Of a DNA stretch of 6,869 bases, positions 1 through 4,534 are shown one piece after another. Origin of the DNA: an uncultured Chthoniobacterales bacterium (GTDB lineage Bacteria > Verrucomicrobiota > Verrucomicrobiia > Chthoniobacterales > UBA10450); NCBI GenBank assembly GCA_955652155.1, contig CATPAT010000278.1:1-6869 (forward strand). The letters run 5' to 3'. The notes beneath the pieces are model-generated. The model saw only the letters and a list, made by a program, of their open reading frames with translations. It was not told where the DNA came from and searched no databases. Numbering within the stretch: position 1 is the stretch's first letter; every line of letters starts with the position of its first letter. The position numbers were made by a program, and so were the translations under genes.

Positions 1-1
1 C

Positions 2-2107
2 GGAGCTTCTTTCGACACAAGCGATGCCGAGCCGCTCGCACGGGTGGAGTGTCCCAGCTGCGGCGAGAAAGGGCGGGCCGAGCGCATGTTCGATAATTTC
101 CTGATCGTCGAAACAGTCGGCGTCGGCGGAATGGGCACTGTTTACAAGGCGCGCGACACTTTGCTCGACCGCTTCGTGGCGTTGAAACTATTGCGCAAGG
201 ACCTCGAAGGCGGACTCGATGAGACCGCGCAGTTGCGACAGGAAGCGCGCATGGCCGCGTCGGTCAATCATCCTAATATCGTCCAGGTTTTTTCATCCGG
301 GACTGATCATGGCCAGTTTTATTTGGTAATGGAACTGGTTGAGCGCGGAAGTCTCGACGACTTCATCGAACAGCATACGCGTTTGCCCGAGGAACAAGTG
401 TTGGAGGCCGGGATTCAAACAGCCAAAGGTCTGCGCGCGGCTTATGCCAAGGGCTTGATTCATCGCGATGTAAAGCCGGCCAACATTCTTTTCGCCGACG
501 AACACGTGGCCAAGATCGGCGATTTTGGACTGGCCGGCATCGCAGCCGAAGCGCGCGGAGAAATCTGGGGCACGCCGTACTACGTCGCGCCGGAGCGATT
601 AAACCAACAGCCGGAAGATTTTCGGAGCGACATCTATAGTCTCGGGGCCACTCTTTTTCACGCACTCGCGGGCAAGGCACCGATAGAGGGCGAAACAAAC
701 TCGGCAACCCAATTGCGCGCTTTAAAACAACAGCCGCTTTTGCTTTCGGCGGTCGCCCCCGAAGTCTCGCCTGAAACGGCGCGGGTTTTGCAGCGAATGA
801 TCGCACCCGAACCGGCGCAACGTTTTTCCTCTTATGACGAGCTCGTTACCGAACTTGAACGCGCCTATAAAAAACTGACCGGTCGCGACTTGATTGATGT
901 CGCGACCGCTAAACGCCGAACGCGACGGATCATAACAGCAGGCGCGGTAGTATTGTTGATCGTCGCGCTTGCCGTTTTCGTTTTCGTTCGCAACACCCAG
1001 AAGCAGATCGCGATCTTTTCGACCGCAATTCCGATCTCCGAACTTGAGAAACAAGCAGCGGAAGCGCGACATCAGCTCGTCCTTAATCACTACAATGTCG
1101 CGGGAACGGCCTTTGGCCGGATCGCCACCGAAGCGCGAAACCGGCAACCGCTTTATGATTGGGCCCGTCTGCAACAAGGCCTTGCAGCTATGATCGGTCG
1201 CGACGACGGGCAGGCCCACCAAGCTTTTCAAGCAGTGGAAAAAGCAGGCGTAAAAGGTTTCCCGCGGGAAGATGTCGATCTTGCGAACTTCATGGTCGCG
1301 ACATCTAAGACGCTTTTGTCACCGGGCCGGGTTCGGTCCGGTCAGCTTTCTGTTAAAGGCTCCAGCTCACCTGAGCTGTTCGGGCTTTTTCCGTTTGCTT
1401 TGAAAAACATCAGCCAGCTCGGCATCCAAGATGCGGCTCAGTTTCTCGAGCAATTTGTCAAAGCGCAGCCCACCGGAAAATTCGCGTGGATCGCGGAGCT
1501 GAAACCAATTGCGCAAAAGTATCTTGACGATTGCCGGTTTTATTTGAGCTGGAAAAGTCAGCCGAATCCAAGCGGCGATCTACCAACCTTCAAAAAACAG
1601 CTGAAAACGCGCAGCGCGATTTCCGATGCGATCCTTGGAAAAGAAAAACAGGTCGCGCCCACGATGAGATCAGAGCAGTCACAACCGCCGCGGCAGCTTA
1701 CGCAGAAAGAATTGGAGACAGCAGCTCAGAGAAAGATGCAGTGGCTGGCTGCTTGGAAAAAAAGGCTGATTGACGATCTGAACCACAAACAATTCTCCGG
1801 TGCGATTATGGACACGAGTGGAGCGGAATACATCGGGGTCACCAGCGCGGATAATCAGACGATCGCGTTAAAGCTTCCCTACGGAATCGCGCGAGTTCCC
1901 TGGAGCAAACTCGCGCCAAAAACGCTGCTGAGCATTTCCAGTTCATTCATCCAGCCGAACGCGCCCGATGCGGCGGATCGACAATGGCTTTGCGCCGCTT
2001 ACGCAAATGCGACCGGACAAGCGGACGCGGCCCGACAGTTGGCCGAAGCCGCTGCCCAATCGAAGCCGGAATATCGGGAGCAGATCGCGCTGCTCGATAT
2101 TCGGTAG
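2..2107 (+). CDS. Membrane-anchored Hanks-type serine/threonine protein kinase, 5' partial
   Basis: This gene encodes a protein kinase that should phosphorylate Ser/Thr residues in the cytoplasm and is tethered to the inner membrane. Residues are numbered from the GTG at 44. The glycine loop is GVGGMGTVYKA (26-36), with catalytic Lys48 in VALK, helix-C Glu67, HRDVKPAN (140-147, catalytic Asp142), DFG (160-162) and APE (182-184). All key residues are present, so it should be active. A hydrophobic segment at about 297-315 follows the basic RRTRR and is the single membrane anchor. The remaining ~370 residues would lie outside the cytoplasm and end in a module with FSGAI...WSKLAPKTLLSIS (about 575-632). 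The GTG at 44 lacks a ribosome binding site, and the frame is open to the window edge. The first codons read G-A-S, as after a CxxC knuckle, and CPSCG follows at 3-7, so a zinc ribbon probably begins upstream. The kinase call is sure; the true start and the target are unknown. Confidence 0.94.
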   Translation, partial: GASFDTSDAEPLARVECPSCGEKGRAERMFDNFLIVETVGVGGMGTVYKARDTLLDRFVALKLLRKDLEGGLDETAQLRQEARMAASVNHPNIVQVFSSGTDHGQFYLVMELVERGSLDDFIEQHTRLPEEQVLEAGIQTAKGLRAAYAKGLIHRDVKPANILFADEHVAKIGDFGLAGIAAEARGEIWGTPYYVAPERLNQQPEDFRSDIYSLGATLFHALAGKAPIEGETNSATQLRALKQQPLLLSAVAPEVSPETARVLQRMIAPEPAQRFSSYDELVTELERAYKKLTGRDLIDVATAKRRTRRIITAGAVVLLIVALAVFVFVRNTQKQIAIFSTAIPISELEKQAAEARHQLVLNHYNVAGTAFGRIATEARNRQPLYDWARLQQGLAAMIGRDDGQAHQAFQAVEKAGVKGFPREDVDLANFMVATSKTLLSPGRVRSGQLSVKGSSSPELFGLFPFALKNISQLGIQDAAQFLEQFVKAQPTGKFAWIAELKPIAQKYLDDCRFYLSWKSQPNPSGDLPTFKKQLKTRSAISDAILGKEKQVAPTMRSEQSQPPRQLTQKELETAAQRKMQWLAAWKKRLIDDLNHKQFSGAIMDTSGAEYIGVTSADNQTIALKLPYGIARVPWSKLAPKTLLSISSSFIQPNAPDAADRQWLCAAYANATGQADAARQLAEAAAQSKPEYREQIALLDIR

Positions 2108-2162
2108 AGCGCGACTCTGTCGAGTCCCTGCATTTTGGCTCATCTCTTGCTGCCTAAGATGC

Positions 2163-3053
2163 ATGCGCCGCTGGATTTACCTCGGCTTTTCGCTTCTCGT
2201 GCTTACAATGCAGGCTGGGCAGTTGCCGCTCACCGTGAGTGAGATCGGCCTCATGTTGCGCTCCGGTTACTCGAGCAACTCGCTCAAGCAGGAATTATCG
2301 ACCCGGCACTTCGCCGACACTGTCGATGAAGCCAAAGAAAAGACGCTGGTCAAAGCCGGCGCTTCCGCGGAATTGATCGCCGCTTTGAAGAGCGGAATCT
2401 ATTCGCTTTCACCGGAAAAAACGGCGGCAATTCAAGAGCAAATCGCCACTGAAGCGCAACATCGCGCCGAGCAAGTCGAAGCTGCGCGAAAATACGAAGC
2501 CGCTTATCAAGCCGACCTCCTTCGCAAACGCACTGGCAAGCCGGCAGCCCCGAACACCGGCGGCACGGCGGCCATTTCGGAGTTTCTCAAAACCGATCTG
2601 GTTCAGCTCAAAAACGGCGCGCCTGCGCACGCGGACGAAACGGCATTGGCGAGCAAGAAATTGATCGCGTTCTATTTTTCGGCGGAATGGTGCGGTCCGT
2701 GTCGCAAGTTCACGCCCCAGCTTGTAGATTATTACAAACGCGTCGCGCCGGAACATCCGGAGTTTGAGATCGTCTTTTTCAGTATGGACCGCTCGCTTTA
2801 TGCGATGGAAAAGTACATGCGCGACGAAAACATGCCGTGGCTGGCGATCGATTTTTCCAAGCTGAAAGAAAAAGAAATTTTGAAGAAGAACGCCGGTGAC
2901 GGAATTCCATCGCTCGTCCTGGTCGATTCAACCGGCAACGTTATCTCCAGTAGTTATTCCGGCGGCCAATATCGCGGGCCGCAGCAAGTGCTCGCCGATC
3001 TGGATGCGATCTTCGCTGGCAAAGCGCTGGCCCGAGTGGCCTCTGCTCAATAA
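2163..3053 (+). CDS. Exported thioredoxin/nucleoredoxin-like protein (WCGPC)
   Basis: The predicted protein has 296 residues and is a thiol-disulfide oxidoreductase of the thioredoxin fold. The N-terminus MRRWIYLGFSLLVLTMQAG has the form of a signal peptide, so it should act in the periplasm or at the envelope. Residues ~22-80 form a helical module (SEIGLMLRSGYSSNSLKQEL...KAGASAELIAALKSG) that I recognise as recurring before thioredoxin domains in Verrucomicrobiota. Residues ~83-122 are Ala/Glu/Gln-rich and probably helical or coiled coil. The redox domain covers ~135-285, with the active site W176-C-G-P-C180 and the cis-Pro in GIPS (Pro249). The stretch FFSMDRS...MPWLAIDF matches the tryparedoxin/nucleoredoxin branch rather than TlpA. 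The frame is open further upstream to 1968, but that overlaps the kinase gene and lacks coding character, so the ATG at 2163, directly before the signal peptide, is preferred. It lies 55 bp after the kinase stop with no strong ribosome binding site. The substrate cannot be told from sequence. Confidence 0.9.
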   Translation: MRRWIYLGFSLLVLTMQAGQLPLTVSEIGLMLRSGYSSNSLKQELSTRHFADTVDEAKEKTLVKAGASAELIAALKSGIYSLSPEKTAAIQEQIATEAQHRAEQVEAARKYEAAYQADLLRKRTGKPAAPNTGGTAAISEFLKTDLVQLKNGAPAHADETALASKKLIAFYFSAEWCGPCRKFTPQLVDYYKRVAPEHPEFEIVFFSMDRSLYAMEKYMRDENMPWLAIDFSKLKEKEILKKNAGDGIPSLVLVDSTGNVISSSYSGGQYRGPQQVLADLDAIFAGKALARVASAQ

Positions 3054-3099
3054 AGGCAGTTGCTGATTGCTCGCCAAGCTCGTCTATTTTGTCGAGCAA

Positions 3100-3486
3100 A
3101 TGGCAACGAACTCGGACGCGGAGCGGATGGCAAGGCTCGGCATTCGCGAGGTTGATCTTGAAGAAACGTTCGCGCGGTCGGGTGGTCCCGGCGGTCAGAA
3201 CGTAAACAAAGTCGCCACTGCGGTGACACTGCGGCATCGACCCAGCGGCATCAGCGTAACGGCTCAGGATTCCCGTTCTCAGGCGATGAATCGCAAGCTC
3301 GCGCGACAGCGTTTGCTCGATGCAATCGAAGATCGACAACGCGCGATGCGACGCACGCAGGTTGCCGCTCGTGAAAAAGAGCGACGCCGCAAATCTCCAC
3401 GGCCGCCCGCGTTGAAACGAAGAATTCTTGAGTCAAAACGAAAACGTAGCGCATTGAAAAAACTTCGGAGCCAAATCAACGACTAG
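3100..3486 (+). CDS. RF-1-domain peptidyl-tRNA hydrolase, ArfB-like ribosome rescue factor
   Basis: The predicted protein has 128 residues and is a stand-alone class I release factor catalytic domain with no codon-recognition domains. The hallmark GGPGGQNVNK places the catalytic GGQ at residues 31-33, which in this family hydrolyses peptidyl-tRNA in the ribosomal peptidyl-transferase centre. A second conserved block, SRSQAMNRKLARQRL, follows. The C-terminus (~80-128) is very rich in Lys/Arg, and KRRILESKRKRSALKKLR shares the K-x-RR...K-x-x-RS-x-x-K-x-x-R spacing of the E. coli ArfB (YaeJ) tail. That tail enters the empty mRNA channel of stalled ribosomes. Release of stalled ribosomes is therefore the likely role (inference). 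The length is close to ArfB (~140). The ATG at 3100 is chosen over a TTG at 3067, which would add a hydrophobic stretch foreign to the family; the ATG at 3127 is an alternative. It could instead be the shorter release-factor-like paralogue, so no symbol is given. Confidence 0.87.
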   Translation: MATNSDAERMARLGIREVDLEETFARSGGPGGQNVNKVATAVTLRHRPSGISVTAQDSRSQAMNRKLARQRLLDAIEDRQRAMRRTQVAAREKERRRKSPRPPALKRRILESKRKRSALKKLRSQIND

Positions 3487-3491
3487 AATTC

Positions 3492-4175
3492 TTACCAGAG
3501 CAATTCTTGCAGAACTTTAATTCTCGCTTCCATCAGCTTGCATTTCTCTTCAATGGAAGTGGTGGCGTCGCGCTTTTTCAGCCACTCGATCTGCTCCCTC
3601 TTGACTGCCGAGTTCGAGATCACCAAACAGATCCCCGATGCGGTCGTATTCGTTTCGGGTCAACGGTAGCGCCTCCGCCATCAGCCATTTTTTCGAACGG
3701 AGATCGAACGTCCCGTGAAAAAGCGCGTAGTAACCGCCTTTCTCGTTAAGTTGTTTCGGATCCGTCGTCGAAACTGCTCCAACCCGCATTTTGCGGTCGG
3801 CACCGATCCGGAAATGAGGCGTCGCGTCGCCTCCGCTACTTGCGGGATCATGTAACTGTTTGACAATGGCGGCCTTGAGCGACTTGTCAATCTCTTTGCC
3901 GATGTCTGTTTGAACGAAACCCGAACCTTTCAGTTCCAGAATTGAAATGGTGTCGAATCCAAATCGGCCAGATAGTTTGTCTCCTCAAGGGACTCCTCCT
4001 TTTCCCAAGCATCCATCGAAGGAAGAAGAATACCGTATCGCTCGTCGGGTGATTGGGTGTTTTCGTAAACGACATATCCATCCGGCCAATCTCCGGTTGC
4101 GGCCTTCGTCGCCGAGAGAAGAACGAAGCATCCAACCGCGAAGACTAGGCGGGATGTGTCCGCTATCGAAGTCAT
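3492..4175 (-). pseudogene. Decayed gene for a secreted protein with an LprI-like (DUF1311) C-terminal remnant
   Basis: Protein-like sequence continues along the minus strand but changes frame twice. Segment 1 starts at the ATG at 4175 (MTSIADTSR), has a signal peptide (LVFAVGCFVLLSATKAATG) and reads GDWPDGYVVYENTQSPDERYG to ETNYLADL, then meets TGA at 3930-3932. Segment 2, in another frame, picks up at about 3970 (GRFGFDTISILELKGSGF), runs through TDIGKEIDKSLKAAIVKQLHD, DPKQLNEKGGYYALFHGTF and LPLTRNEYDRIGDLF, and would stop at 3550. Segment 3, in the first frame again, resumes near 3608 as AVKREQIEWLKKRDATTSIE and ends in QELLW with TAA at 3492-3494. Its WLKKRDA part resembles the end of the LprI/DUF1311 domain, while that domain's earlier half is missing. 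Each break therefore probably carries an internal deletion (inference). No product of normal length can be made. An upstream ATG at 4238 would add a non-signal leader and is not favoured. The original role is unknown, beyond export. Confidence 0.78.
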
Positions 4176-4304
4176 CGGCCGATTCTTTGCCCAAGTTCGA
4201 CGCCTGGCAAGATCGACATCGAGACGAACCGGCGGCAATCAGCCCACTTCGCTCAATTAATTTACGTCTGCCGAAGAGGCTTTGGGCGAACTAATTATGT
4301 AACG
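4176..4304. other. Divergent intergenic region
   Basis: These 129 bases separate the start of the decayed minus-strand gene from the start of the small plus-strand lipoprotein gene, so any promoters for both should lie here. The end near the lipoprotein is AT-rich (CTAATTATGTAACG at 4291-4304). AATTAT at 4293-4298 is a weak -10-like match and would place transcription start close to the ATG at 4305, but no matching -35 box is seen at the expected distance. No clear operator repeat or RNA gene was recognised. Confidence 0.4.
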
Positions 4305-4475
4305 ATGATTCGCACTATGAAAAAACTTCTTATTCCTTTGTTTTCGGTTCTGATCGCGGTCTTCCTGAGTTCCTGTGCTCACGAGCCGACGTCGACTACG
4401 ACCTCGACTACTACTCGTGAGACGACGGTACAGCAGCCGACGACGACGCAGCAGACGACAACGACGCGCTACTAA
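4305..4475 (+). CDS. Small Thr-rich lipoprotein
   Basis: This gene encodes 56 residues from the ATG at 4305, or 52 from the in-frame ATG at 4317, whose product begins MKKLLIPLFSVLIAVFLSSC. The basic start, hydrophobic core and LSSC lipobox are a clear lipoprotein signal for signal peptidase II, with the lipidated Cys encoded at 4374-4376. Ala-His follows the Cys, so there is no Asp retention signal and outer-membrane sorting is plausible. The mature part is only 32 residues after Cys, 16 of them Thr in runs of two to four, with Gln-Gln pairs and a final Arg-Tyr. It is low complexity with no catalytic motif. Neither ATG has a clear ribosome binding site; the MKK start has the more typical signal peptide, while 4305 gives the longer frame. 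A hairpin terminator follows 26 bp after the stop. The function is unknown; a surface or wall-contact role is only a guess. The gene is easily missed because of its size. Confidence 0.75.
   Translation: MIRTMKKLLIPLFSVLIAVFLSSCAHEPTSTTTSTTTRETTVQQPTTTQQTTTTRY
4389..4472 (+). repeat. Low-complexity ACG/ACN (Thr) codon tract
   Basis: Within the lipoprotein gene, Thr codons (mostly ACG, with ACT, ACC and ACA) alternate with short breaks of Ser, Gln, Arg and Pro. The DNA is imperfectly repetitive (cgacgacg and actactact blocks), so it could change length by slippage. The repeats are not exact enough to call units. Confidence 0.5.
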
Positions 4476-4501
4476 TTCGAGGTTTTCTTCCCGAGACGAG
4501 A

Positions 4502-4534
4502 AAGGGCACGCGACCGCGTGCCCTTACTTTCTTT
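4502..4534. terminator. Bidirectional hairpin terminator between convergent genes
   Basis: A perfect 10-bp stem (AAGGGCACGC at 4502-4511, GCGTGCCCTT at 4516-4525) encloses the 4-base loop GACC. On the plus strand it is followed by the T-rich ACTTTCTTT, which fits intrinsic termination of the lipoprotein gene. On the minus strand it begins 7 bp after the gyrA stop codon and is followed by TTTCTCGTCT, a weaker T tract. Its position between two convergent genes supports use in both directions. Confidence 0.82.

Noticed and set aside
722..1231. Minus-strand 169-codon frame inside the kinase gene
   Set aside because: It lies opposite the kinase C-lobe and membrane segment, which have clear coding signal; no family motif is seen.
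2113..2126. GACTC-TGTC-GAGTC hairpin between kinase and thioredoxin genes
   Set aside because: It has only a 5-bp stem with no adjacent T run, too weak to call a terminator.
1968..2162. Upstream extension of the thioredoxin frame by 65 codons
   Set aside because: It overlaps the kinase 3' end in another frame, is Arg/Pro-rich without domain character, and would bury the clear signal peptide starting at 2163.
3067..3099. TTG start adding 11 residues to the RF-like protein
   Set aside because: There is no ribosome binding site, and the added LVYFVEQ stretch is unlike the family; the ATG at 3100 fits better.
3947..4294. Plus-strand open frame opposite the decayed gene (115 codons)
   Set aside because: It is Arg/Pro/Ser-rich, has no recognisable domain, and lies antisense to the signal-peptide-bearing segment.
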